64,000 bases of DNA from an uncultured Woeseia sp. (GTDB lineage: Bacteria > Pseudomonadota > Gammaproteobacteria > Steroidobacterales > Woeseiaceae). The stretch lies in contig CAJWFK010000009.1 in NCBI GenBank assembly GCA_913031125.1, positions 1 to 64,000 of the forward strand, in the 5' to 3' direction. Below are positions 1 through 8,002 of the stretch, one piece after another. The position numbers were made by a program, and so were the translations under genes. Below the pieces are notes generated by a model. That model saw only the letters and a list, made by a program, of their open reading frames with translations, had not been told where the DNA came from and made no database searches. Position 1 is the stretch's first letter. Each line of letters starts with the position of its first letter.

Positions 1-1140
1 CCCGAGGCTATAGCTGATAGTCAGCAGGAACAAGCGACCCTGCCTGTGCCCATGGAAATTGCTCCAGAGTCAATAGGGCGGATTGAAACTTTACCCGCAA
101 CTTATCCGCCGCATTGGATCTTGTTACAGGATGCAGCTTTCTTTCATTTCCTGACTGGTAAAGTGATTGTGGTTGATGCGGATTCCGATGATCCGGCAAC
201 TCGTGTCAAGGGAATGTTCAATACCTCGTTCATTGGCCAATTTGTGCAGGCGCAAAGCCGTCCAGAGATGTACGTTGTTGAGACTTTTCATTCGCGTGGA
301 ACTCGCGGCGAGCGCACCGATGTGTTGACGGTTTGGCACAAGGAGACATTAGCGCCAATCGCAGAAGTCATCATCCCCGCAAAAAGGTTTAGTGGGATGC
401 CCACTAACTACAATTTGCAACTTGTGGATAGTGAGCGACTTGCGGTTGCGTATAATTTTACGCCGGCAACATCGGTGACGGTGGTCGATATCGTCGATCG
501 CGAGTTTCTGGCAGAAATTCCCATTCCAGGGTGCTCGCTTGTTTACCCCATGAAAGGCAGGGCCTTTGCATCCATGTGCACTAACGGAACGATGATTGGT
601 GTAGAGATTGCTGAAGACGGGACACAGGCGTCAATGTCGAGAACAGAAGTATTTTTTGATGCGAATAATGATCCGCTGATGGAAAAAGCAGCAATGGTTG
701 ACGGCGTTGCCTATTTTCCATCTTTCTTAGGTCGTGTTGTCTCAGTGGATTTAAACGGATCTGAGCCGGTCGTAGGTGAGGAGTGGTCATTATTGGGCGC
801 GGATGATTCAGGATGGCGTCCCGGAGGCTTGGGTGTAACAGCGACTGATACGGCGAAGCGGATCTATGTTTTGATGCATCCAGAGGGTTACGAGGGCTCA
901 CATAAAGATCCTGGCGTTGAAGTATGGGTATTTGATACCGAAACTCAGACAAGAGTTGATAGGATTGCTCTTGCATTGCCTGCGATCTCGATTGGCGTCA
1001 CCAGGGATGATGATCCGCTCTTAGTAACAACCAATATTAATCTTGAGGTAGATGTCTACAGTGTGGCCGATGGCGAATACAGAAGAACCCTGAGCGGCAC
1101 CGGAGCAAACACCGTGTTCCAGTTGCACGGGAGTCTTTAA
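1..1140 (+). CDS. mauB: TTQ-dependent amine dehydrogenase heavy (beta) chain, 5' partial
   Basis: Large subunit of a methylamine/aromatic-amine dehydrogenase (seven-bladed propeller family), a periplasmic enzyme oxidising primary amines to aldehydes plus ammonia. The frame is open without a stop to base 1, so the N-terminus and signal peptide lie outside the window; the GTG at 46 is internal. Identification rests on family-like blocks (for example PATYPPHWILL near the visible start) and on the next gene, an unmistakable TTQ light chain 21 bp downstream. In characterised mau and aau operons other genes such as mauE and mauD lie between the heavy and light chain genes; here they are adjacent. 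Substrate is unknown; the arylacetate and indolepyruvate genes downstream favour an aromatic amine such as tryptamine or phenylethylamine over methylamine (inference). Confidence 0.85.
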   Translation, partial: PEAIADSQQEQATLPVPMEIAPESIGRIETLPATYPPHWILLQDAAFFHFLTGKVIVVDADSDDPATRVKGMFNTSFIGQFVQAQSRPEMYVVETFHSRGTRGERTDVLTVWHKETLAPIAEVIIPAKRFSGMPTNYNLQLVDSERLAVAYNFTPATSVTVVDIVDREFLAEIPIPGCSLVYPMKGRAFASMCTNGTMIGVEIAEDGTQASMSRTEVFFDANNDPLMEKAAMVDGVAYFPSFLGRVVSVDLNGSEPVVGEEWSLLGADDSGWRPGGLGVTATDTAKRIYVLMHPEGYEGSHKDPGVEVWVFDTETQTRVDRIALALPAISIGVTRDDDPLLVTTNINLEVDVYSVADGEYRRTLSGTGANTVFQLHGSL

Positions 1141-1161
1141 AAATATGAGGAATGAACAAGA

Positions 1162-1674
1162 ATGAGATGGCTTGATAAATCTGCCGAACGCACGGCTCGA
1201 AACATAGCGCAGCGAACCTCAAGGAGAGGTTTCTTTGGTAAGTTCGCTGGCGCAGTCGTTGGAGCTGCAACCGCAGTTCCACTTTTACCCGTAGCCAAGG
1301 CGCAGGAAAATAGTGCACCGGCTGAAGAAGGTGACTCAAATAGCTGCGAATATTGGCGGCATTGTGCAATGGACGGCTTCCTTTGCGGCTGTTGTGGCGG
1401 CTCAGTCACCTCATGTCCGCCAGGCACTGAAGTATCGCCAATTACCTGGATTGGTACTTGCACGAATCCCGTCGACAATAGAAATTACATCATTTCCTAC
1501 AATGATTGTTGTGGTACATCGTCTTGCGGTAACTGCTTATGCCAGCGAAATGAGGGTGATCGCCCAGTCTATAATCCTCGTGTCGCCAATGATATTAACT
1601 GGTGCCTTGGAACAACAAGCGCAATTTATAATTGCACTTTAGCGGTTGTTATTGGTACGGCGCTTGACGAATGA
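1162..1674 (+). CDS. mauA: TTQ amine dehydrogenase light (alpha) chain
   Basis: Catalytic small subunit carrying the tryptophan tryptophylquinone cofactor. The 170-residue product has a twin-arginine signal (SRRGFFGKF, residues 20-28) followed by a hydrophobic stretch to about 48, so it is exported folded. The mature part is cysteine-rich (14 Cys from residue 62 on), as expected for the family's disulfide-knotted fold. The two TTQ-forming tryptophans are W96 (in TWIGTC) and W147 (in INWC), 51 residues apart, the same spacing as W57/W108 of the methylamine dehydrogenase numbering. TTQ formation normally needs MauG and MauD/E-type helpers; none is visible downstream, so they would have to lie upstream of base 1 or elsewhere. 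The stop overlaps the next gene by 4 bp. Confidence 0.93.
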   Translation: MRWLDKSAERTARNIAQRTSRRGFFGKFAGAVVGAATAVPLLPVAKAQENSAPAEEGDSNSCEYWRHCAMDGFLCGCCGGSVTSCPPGTEVSPITWIGTCTNPVDNRNYIISYNDCCGTSSCGNCLCQRNEGDRPVYNPRVANDINWCLGTTSAIYNCTLAVVIGTALDE

Positions 1675-2147
1675 GTAAAAGCGTCATCGTCGCCGGGATT
1701 CTCCTGGTGTCGTTCGCGGTTCCTCTGAAGGCAGAATATAGCGCTGACTCGTATCGTACTTGTTCGGCGTGTCATCTCGCCGACGGGAGTGGTATCCCCG
1801 GTGCTTTTCCGAGCATCCGAAATCGTAGCGCGCGCATGGCTGAGTTGGATGGGGGTCGCCGCTACCTCATTGCGGTAGTTATGTACGGACTTATGGGCGC
1901 GATCCAGGTGGATGGCATGCAGTACTTTGGTGTGATGCCGGGTAATGCTGGTGCAATGTCTGCGGAAGAAATTGCCGCATCACTAAACTATATTGTCTTC
2001 GAGCTAAATGATGGCTCTGCAGAGCTTGCACCCTTTACATCCACCGAAGTGGAAGAATTACAAGCATCAATCGCTTTAAAGAGTCCGGCTGGGGGCAGTG
2101 CTCTGCGTGCAGAATTGGCTGAGCAGCATGGTGATAAGTGGCCCTGA
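1671..2147 (+). CDS. Exported mono-heme c-type cytochrome
   Basis: 158-residue secreted cytochrome: hydrophobic signal peptide at residues 4-21, heme motif CSACH at 31-35, and a later Met in a GVMPG context that is a plausible sixth heme ligand. ATG overlaps the TGA of the light-chain gene (ATGA), so the genes are translationally coupled. Its position directly after the dehydrogenase suggests it accepts electrons from TTQ in place of the cupredoxin (amicyanin/azurin) used by many homologous systems; this is inference from context. Confidence 0.85.
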   Translation: MSKSVIVAGILLVSFAVPLKAEYSADSYRTCSACHLADGSGIPGAFPSIRNRSARMAELDGGRRYLIAVVMYGLMGAIQVDGMQYFGVMPGNAGAMSAEEIAASLNYIVFELNDGSAELAPFTSTEVEELQASIALKSPAGGSALRAELAEQHGDKWP

Positions 2148-2578
2148 TTAGGTTACCCATATTTTTTCTTTTGCTAGGCGGCCCTATTGTATTGGCAGAC
2201 GAACAGCGGGCTCATGTGAACTATATGCTTCATTGTCAGGGTTGCCATCTGCCTGAGGCAGAGGGCTTTGCTAATAAGGTCCCGCCGATGAAGGACTTTG
2301 TTGGTTATTTCCTGCATTCCCAGGAAGGCAGGGAATTCCTGATCCGTGTGCCGGGTGTGGCTCATTCTGCCTTGAATGATGAGGAGCTCACAGAGTTGTT
2401 GAACTGGGTAGTACAGACTTTTAGCGCAAAACAATTACCAGACGACTTTAGGCCATTTACAAAAGAAGAAATAGCTAAGTTACGTGATCTCCCTGAACTG
2501 GATCCGGAACACACACGTGCGATAATTTTGGCCGACATTGCCAGTAAGTTACCTAAACTTGCTGCAGAGCTAAGGTAA
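2138..2578 (+). CDS. Second exported c-type cytochrome
   Basis: 146-residue product with a signal peptide (residues 2-20, ending VLA) and one heme motif CQGCH at 33-37; a Met in VPPMKDF is a candidate axial ligand. The GTG start at 2138 lies inside the end of the preceding cytochrome gene (10 bp overlap), so both are read from one transcript. It probably forms the second half of a short periplasmic electron chain from the amine dehydrogenase to a terminal oxidase. No amicyanin gene is visible. Confidence 0.8.
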   Translation: MALIRLPIFFLLLGGPIVLADEQRAHVNYMLHCQGCHLPEAEGFANKVPPMKDFVGYFLHSQEGREFLIRVPGVAHSALNDEELTELLNWVVQTFSAKQLPDDFRPFTKEEIAKLRDLPELDPEHTRAIILADIASKLPKLAAELR

Positions 2579-2606
2579 ATCAGAAGCACATAGTTAGGGG
2601 AAGGTA

Positions 2607-2903
2607 ATGGCAGACGAACTGGATCTTCTTAATAATCCGTCATTTCGGCGTCTAATCAGTCGTCGGAGTCGCTGGCGCTGGGGTTTTTCAGGTCTGCTGA
2701 TTAGCGCCTATCTCCTATGGGGTGTCGCCGGCATCTACTTTCCGGAGCAATATGCCCAGAAATTCATGGGGTCATCAATCCCGATAGGTTTGGCTGTAGG
2801 GACCCTGATTATCATGATGTCGATCGTCCTTTCAATTATCTATGTCCGCATTATCAACCGTATCGAGAGCGAAGAATCGGTTGGGGAGGAGAAAATGACA
2901 TGA
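2607..2903 (+). CDS. DUF485 small membrane protein (YjcH-like)
   Basis: 98-residue protein with two predicted membrane helices (about 26-46 and 58-82) and an Arg-rich cytoplasmic start. DUF485 proteins regularly precede acetate/arylacetate solute:sodium symporters (yjcH-actP arrangement), as here. Role is unproven; assembly or stability of the symporter is the usual guess. A GGGGAAGG-type ribosome site lies just upstream. The ATG of the symporter overlaps its stop. Confidence 0.85.
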   Translation: MADELDLLNNPSFRRLISRRSRWRWGFSGLLISAYLLWGVAGIYFPEQYAQKFMGSSIPIGLAVGTLIIMMSIVLSIIYVRIINRIESEESVGEEKMT

Positions 2904-4450
2904 TGCCTGAAGGAATGAATTCGACCGCGATCGTCGTATTTATCAGCTTTGTTGCATTCAGCCTCTTCATTACTTGGTTTGCAGCAAGGAAGATGCACTC
3001 TGTCGGCGAGTTCTACACGGCCGGCAGTCGTATCACAGGTTTTCAGAATGGTTTTGCACTAGCTGGCGATTTCATGTCGGCTGCAAGTTTTCTTGGTATA
3101 ACAGGACTGGTGTTTATCGGCGGATCGGACGCGATGCTATTCAATGTGGCAGTCGCGGTCAGTTGGGCATTCATTCTATTCGCTTTTGCGGATCGGATGA
3201 GAAATCTTGGCCAGTACACGTTTGCTGATGTTGTGGCCTATCGGCTGCACCCAGAACGTATCAGGGTTCTCGCTGCTGTTGGTACCTTAACTGTTGCCAT
3301 TCCGTACCTAATTGCACAGATGGTGGGTGCCGGTGCCCTTTTCGAGACGTTATTCGATATCCCATACATTGGTGCTGTCCTAATTGTTGGTGCCTTGATG
3401 ACAATATATGTTGTTTTTGGTGGCATGATCGCGACAACCTGGATACAGGTGACTAAGGCTGTTCTGCTTGTCGCAGGGGCCACGGCATTGCTGATCTTCG
3501 TGCTGGCGCGATTCGGATTTAGTATCGACAATGTTTTCGATCGTGCAGCTGCAGCGCATGCAAAGGGGGCTGATATATTTCGGCCAGGCGGGCTATATAA
3601 AGATCCGATAAGCATTTTGTCGCTCGGTCTTGCCTTTATATGTGGCACTGCCGGATTGCCTCACATTCTGATGCGTTTTTTCACCGTACCCGATGCCGTG
3701 GAGGCACGAAAGTCGATCGGATATGCCGTTGGCATCATTGGCTATTTCATGGTAGCAATCATAATCATTGGCTTTGGTGCGATCGGCCTTCTGACCGGAG
3801 AATCTGAGTATGTAGATAATGTGGGTAGAATCTCCGGTGGTGCCAACATGGTGTCAATACACCTTTCGCGTTTGGTGGGGGGGGAAATCTTCTTTGGTCT
3901 GATGGCTGCAGTGGCTTTCGCGACAATCCTGGCCGTGGTCGCTGGCATTTTGCTCTCGGCATCTGCCGCAGTTGCTCATGACTTCTACACGCGCGTCGTT
4001 CGCAAGGGAGAGATTTCCGAACAGGAAGAGGTTACCGTATCGCGATGGGCAAGCGTTGTTATTGCGGCGATAGCTATCGGTCTTAGTGTCCTTTTCAAGG
4101 ATGTCAACGTCGGTGTCCTAGCCACGATTGCCCTCGCGGTAGCGGCCAGCGTCAATTTTCCAGTCATTTTCCTTGCACTGTTCTGGAAGGGGCTAACGAC
4201 AAAAGGAGCTATTTGGGGTGGGGTGACAGGATTAATCGTGGTTGTTGTTTTGATAATTCTGAGTCCTACGGTCTGGGTAGGCGTTTTCGGTAATGCGGAA
4301 GCAGTATTTCCATATACCTATCCGACACTTTTTTCGGTAGCGGCAGCATTTATAGTAACGATAGGTGTTTCCGTTACAGACTATAGCGAGAGAGCAAGAA
4401 TAGATCGTGACGGGTTTGCGGCACAGTTGGTAAAAAGCGAGACCGGATAA
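2900..4450 (+). CDS. Solute:sodium symporter, ActP/PaaL-type (acetate or arylacetate uptake)
   Basis: 516-residue SSS-family symporter of about 13 membrane helices. Start chosen at ATG 2900 because it is preceded by GGAGGAG (2885-2891) and overlaps the TGA of the DUF485 gene; a longer open frame reaches back to 2717 but runs through that gene. Family signatures include VGEFYTAGSR and GDFMSAASFLG near the N-terminus. ActP imports acetate and PaaL, of the same family, imports phenylacetate. The phenylacetate-CoA ligase gene 26 bp downstream makes an arylacetate permease the better guess here. Confidence 0.88.
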   Translation: MMPEGMNSTAIVVFISFVAFSLFITWFAARKMHSVGEFYTAGSRITGFQNGFALAGDFMSAASFLGITGLVFIGGSDAMLFNVAVAVSWAFILFAFADRMRNLGQYTFADVVAYRLHPERIRVLAAVGTLTVAIPYLIAQMVGAGALFETLFDIPYIGAVLIVGALMTIYVVFGGMIATTWIQVTKAVLLVAGATALLIFVLARFGFSIDNVFDRAAAAHAKGADIFRPGGLYKDPISILSLGLAFICGTAGLPHILMRFFTVPDAVEARKSIGYAVGIIGYFMVAIIIIGFGAIGLLTGESEYVDNVGRISGGANMVSIHLSRLVGGEIFFGLMAAVAFATILAVVAGILLSASAAVAHDFYTRVVRKGEISEQEEVTVSRWASVVIAAIAIGLSVLFKDVNVGVLATIALAVAASVNFPVIFLALFWKGLTTKGAIWGGVTGLIVVVVLIILSPTVWVGVFGNAEAVFPYTYPTLFSVAAAFIVTIGVSVTDYSERARIDRDGFAAQLVKSETG

Positions 4451-4476
4451 AGCAATAACTAGCAGGAGAAACCCAG

Positions 4477-5769
4477 ATGGTTAATAAGATTTCCGATCCG
4501 AAAACACTTGAGCCTATAGAAACAGCGAGCATCGACGAGCTTAGGAGCCTGCAGCTAACGCGTCTGAAATGGTCGATACAACATACTTTTGACAATGTCG
4601 CGCCATACCGTGCTAAGTGTCAGGAGGTCGGGGTAATACCTTCGGACATAGTGTCGCTTGAGAGTCTTGCTATGTTTCCGTTTACGGTTAAGGATGACCT
4701 GCGTCAGGCATATCCATTTGGTATGTTTGCTGTGCCACAGCGAGAGATTGTGCGCCTCCATGCGTCAAGTGGTACTACCGGTAAGCCGACCGTGGTTGGT
4801 TATACCAAAAATGACATAGACATGTGGGCAACTGTAGTTGCACGTTCTATCCGTGCGAGCGGTGGCGGGCCTGGTGATAAGGTTCACATTGCCTACGGTT
4901 ATGGTCTTTTTACCGGTGGCCTAGGATCACATTATGGTGCCGAAAAACTTGGTGCCACGGTAATTCCCATGTCCGGGGGGCAGACGCCTAAACAGGTACA
5001 GCTTATTTTGGACTTCAAGCCCGATATCATCATGGTGACGCCGTCATACATGCTGAATATTGCGGACGAATTTGAGCGGCAGGGGGTAAATCCAGCCGAG
5101 TCTTCACTGCAAGTTGGGATATTTGGTGCAGAGCCCTGGGGTGAGGCAATGCGTGAGCAACTCGAAGAGCGTTGTAACCTTGATGCCGTCGACATATATG
5201 GCTTATCTGAGGTGATTGGACCGGGCGTTGCCAACGAATGTATTGAGACTAAGGACGGACCGACGATTTGGGAGGACCATTTTTATCCGGAAATAGTCAA
5301 TCCTGAAACTGGTGAACCTGCTGGAGAAGGAGAAATTGGCGAACTTGTTTTCACGTCTCTCACCAAAGAAGCGTTGCCAATCATCCGCTATAGAACGGGA
5401 GACCTGACCTGTTTATTGCCCGGTACTGCTCGAACGATGCGCCGCATGGAAAAGATTACTGGCCGGTCAGACGATATGTTGATTATCCGTGGGGTTAATG
5501 TGTTTCCAACTCAAATCGAGGAGCGAGTACTTGCTGTGAATGGACTTGCACCACACTACCAGATCCGGGTTTCCCGAGATGGAAACTTGGATGTGTTGAC
5601 GGTTCAGGTAGAGAAGACTGAAACCGGAGCTGATGAAGGTCTGGCAAAGCAATTGCGTGAAGACATTAAGGGCTACGTTGGTGTGAGTGCGTTGGTCGAC
5701 GTTTGCGAGCCTGGTGGGGTGCCACGCTCTGAAGGAAAAGCGGTTCGCGTCATTGACGAACGCAATTAA
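4477..5769 (+). CDS. paaK: Phenylacetate-CoA ligase (arylacetate-CoA ligase)
   Basis: 430-residue AMP-forming ligase of normal PaaK length. The ATP/AMP loop is SSGTTGKPT (97-105); the second motif YGLSEV lies near 237, and RYRTGDL plus the C-terminal hinge GRSDDMLIIRG are in order. It activates phenylacetate, or indoleacetate or a similar acid, to its CoA thioester in the cytoplasm. A good ribosome site (AGGAGAAA) precedes the ATG. It follows the permease by 26 bp, suggesting uptake and activation in one operon. None of the paaABCDE epoxidase genes is in the window, so the phenylacetyl-CoA pathway proper is not shown. Confidence 0.92.
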   Translation: MVNKISDPKTLEPIETASIDELRSLQLTRLKWSIQHTFDNVAPYRAKCQEVGVIPSDIVSLESLAMFPFTVKDDLRQAYPFGMFAVPQREIVRLHASSGTTGKPTVVGYTKNDIDMWATVVARSIRASGGGPGDKVHIAYGYGLFTGGLGSHYGAEKLGATVIPMSGGQTPKQVQLILDFKPDIIMVTPSYMLNIADEFERQGVNPAESSLQVGIFGAEPWGEAMREQLEERCNLDAVDIYGLSEVIGPGVANECIETKDGPTIWEDHFYPEIVNPETGEPAGEGEIGELVFTSLTKEALPIIRYRTGDLTCLLPGTARTMRRMEKITGRSDDMLIIRGVNVFPTQIEERVLAVNGLAPHYQIRVSRDGNLDVLTVQVEKTETGADEGLAKQLREDIKGYVGVSALVDVCEPGGVPRSEGKAVRVIDERN

Positions 5770-5825
5770 ATCAGTGAGTTATGAGAATTATTTATATTTA
5801 TTTAAAGATATTTTAGGGTTAAAAT

Positions 5826-5853
5826 GTTAAGCTCGTACGAGTGCTAGCTTAAC
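5826..5853. promoter_or_regulatory. Nested inverted repeat ahead of iorA, candidate operator
   Basis: Perfect 8-bp arms GTTAAGCT (5826-5833) and AGCTTAAC (5846-5853) flank a 12-base spacer; a second perfect palindrome, CTCGTACGAG, sits at 5832-5841. It ends 16 bp before the iorA ATG in an AT-rich 100-bp gap, with no T-run after it, so an operator is more likely than a terminator. Which regulator binds is unknown; the MarR gene at 12601-13074 is a candidate. Confidence 0.45.
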
Positions 5854-5869
5854 GATATAAACTATATTT

Positions 5870-8002
5870 ATGGCTGAACGTTCTTTCCGTAAAGAAGTAG
5901 AGAAGCTTCGAATGGGGGCCGGCGAAGAGTTCGCTGGCGAAGGCATTCTTGCGATTACCAAAGCCCTTTTGGAGTCTGGGGTGGCTTACGTAGGTGGGTA
6001 TCAGGGGTCACCGATTTCCCATTTGATGGATGTACTTTCAGATGCTCAGGACATCTTGGATGATCTGGGTGTGCATTTTGAAGCCAGTGCAAACGAAGCT
6101 GCAGCAGCAGCGATGGCTGCTGCATCTGTCAATTATCCATTACGTGGAGCTGTCACCTTTAAATCGACCGTGGGTACGAATGTTGCCAGCGATGCATTAG
6201 CCAACCTTTCTTCCGGCGGAGTGACCGGAGGTGTAGTTTTTATTGTTGGAGAGGATTACGGTGAAGGCTCGAGCATCATGCAGGAACGCACGCATGCTTT
6301 CGCGATGAAAAGCCAAATTTGGCTACTAGATCCCCGTCCGAATGTGCCCAGCATTGTTAAAGCGGTTGAACACGCCTTCGAGTTGTCTGAGGCAAGTAAT
6401 ACACCAGTATTTTTGCAGATGCGCATACGCTCTTGTCATGTTCACGGCAGTTTTGTTGCACGGGATAATCTAAGACCCTCACCTTCTTTACGGGATGCGA
6501 TGGAGAATCCGGTCAGGGATGTGAACAGAATTGTCCTGCCTCCTGTGTCTTTTCAGCATGAGCATGAAAAAGTTAACGAGCGATGGCCGGCAGCAGTCGA
6601 ATTTATTAAAACGAACCGCCTTAACGAGGTATTCGAAGGCACTAGGGACAAAGTCGGCATAGTGGTTCAGGGTGGTCTCTACAATACTCTTCTGCGCACC
6701 CTTGAAAGGCTTGGGCTTGCCGATATCTACGGAGGAACGAAAATACCGATATATGTTCTGAATGTTGCTTATCCGTTGGTGGATGATGAGGTTGTCACTT
6801 TTTGCTCTGAAAAAGACGCAGTATTGCTTGTCGAAGAAGGTCAGCCGAATTACATAGAACAAAATATTAACAGTATTCTTAGAAAGTCCGATTGCCGGAC
6901 AGTGTTTGTGGGCAAAGATGTTTTTCCGCTGGCTGGAGAATACACGGCGCAGGTATTACGGACAGGCGTTGTTTCTTTTCTTCGAGAGCACGATACTAAC
7001 TTTGTTGCTCCGGAAAATCCGATGCACCAAGTTGCTGAGTTTGTTAGCGAGATTGATGGATTGGTGCCTCCCAGACCCCCGGGCTTATGTACCGGTTGCC
7101 CTGAGCGTCCGGTGTTTGCCAGCCTTAAAATGTTACAAAAAGAAATGGGCGATTTTCATGTCAGTGCTGATATCGGTTGCCATCTCTTTTCTATTTTGCC
7201 GCCGTTTAATATAGGCAATACCACCATGGGCTATGGCCTTGGAGCGGCTGGTGCATCTGCTTTTAATACGGAGAGCAATAGGCCTGCAATATCGATCATG
7301 GGGGATGGAGGTTTCTGGCATAACGGCTTAACGAGCGGCATTGGAAATGCCGTTTTCAACAAAAGTGATGCGTTGACGATCGTTGTTGACAACAATTATG
7401 CAGCGGCGACAGGCGGCCAGGATGTTTTGTCCAGTAAAGGCGCGACAAAAAATAGAAGTACACAGCATCCTATCGAAAAGGCAGCTCAGGGTATTGGTGT
7501 TAATTGGACGAAGACGGTCCGGACATACGATATCGGGGAAATGCGCAAAGCCTTGCGAGAGGCGGTGACCAAGAAAGGGACCGGGCCAAAATTACTTGTT
7601 GCTCAGTCAGAGTGCATGCTGAATAAGCAACGTAGGGAGAAACCGCAGTTTGCGAAAAAAGTGATTTCTGGAAAACGTGTAGTTCAGGAGCGCTTTGGTG
7701 TCGATGAAGATACTTGTACTGGTGACCATGCCTGTATCCGGTTAAGTGGCTGTCCATCATTGACCGTAAAACCCAATCCTGATCCGTTGAAACGACAGCC
7801 AGTATCCTATGTTGACAATAGTTGTGTCGGTTGTGGAAACTGCGGTGAGGTTGCCCATGAGGCGGTTCTTTGTCCGTCTTTTTATAAAACGCGACTAATT
7901 TTTAATCCGAATGTGTTAGATCGAGTTGTTTGGTTGATTCGCCAAAAAATTATCGGTTGGTTGCAAAATAGCGCTGAAAAGAAGCGTTTGCGAGCAGCTT
8001 AA
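5870..8002 (+). CDS. iorA: Indolepyruvate:ferredoxin oxidoreductase, alpha subunit
   Basis: 710-residue thiamine-diphosphate enzyme that oxidatively decarboxylates arylpyruvates (indole-, phenyl-, hydroxyphenylpyruvate) to aryl-acetyl-CoA with reduction of ferredoxin. In order: pyrimidine-binding half with GGYQGSPIS near residue 44, CTGCP at 407-411, the thiamine-diphosphate/Mg motif GDGGFWHNG from 479 on, and a C-terminal two-cluster ferredoxin domain with Cys starting at 616 and a CVGCGNC motif at 652-658. ATG at 5870 has no clear ribosome site but gives the expected N-terminus. TAA overlaps the iorB ATG by one base. Confidence 0.92.
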   Translation: MAERSFRKEVEKLRMGAGEEFAGEGILAITKALLESGVAYVGGYQGSPISHLMDVLSDAQDILDDLGVHFEASANEAAAAAMAAASVNYPLRGAVTFKSTVGTNVASDALANLSSGGVTGGVVFIVGEDYGEGSSIMQERTHAFAMKSQIWLLDPRPNVPSIVKAVEHAFELSEASNTPVFLQMRIRSCHVHGSFVARDNLRPSPSLRDAMENPVRDVNRIVLPPVSFQHEHEKVNERWPAAVEFIKTNRLNEVFEGTRDKVGIVVQGGLYNTLLRTLERLGLADIYGGTKIPIYVLNVAYPLVDDEVVTFCSEKDAVLLVEEGQPNYIEQNINSILRKSDCRTVFVGKDVFPLAGEYTAQVLRTGVVSFLREHDTNFVAPENPMHQVAEFVSEIDGLVPPRPPGLCTGCPERPVFASLKMLQKEMGDFHVSADIGCHLFSILPPFNIGNTTMGYGLGAAGASAFNTESNRPAISIMGDGGFWHNGLTSGIGNAVFNKSDALTIVVDNNYAAATGGQDVLSSKGATKNRSTQHPIEKAAQGIGVNWTKTVRTYDIGEMRKALREAVTKKGTGPKLLVAQSECMLNKQRREKPQFAKKVISGKRVVQERFGVDEDTCTGDHACIRLSGCPSLTVKPNPDPLKRQPVSYVDNSCVGCGNCGEVAHEAVLCPSFYKTRLIFNPNVLDRVVWLIRQKIIGWLQNSAEKKRLRAA

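Noticed and set aside
46-1140. GTG at 46 as start of the heavy-chain gene
   Set aside because: The frame is open to base 1 with no stop, and a signal peptide is missing, so the gene is truncated by the window edge.
2717-2899. Longer N-terminus for the symporter
   Set aside because: It reads through the DUF485 gene in another frame, and ATG 2900 has a strong ribosome site and stop/start overlap.
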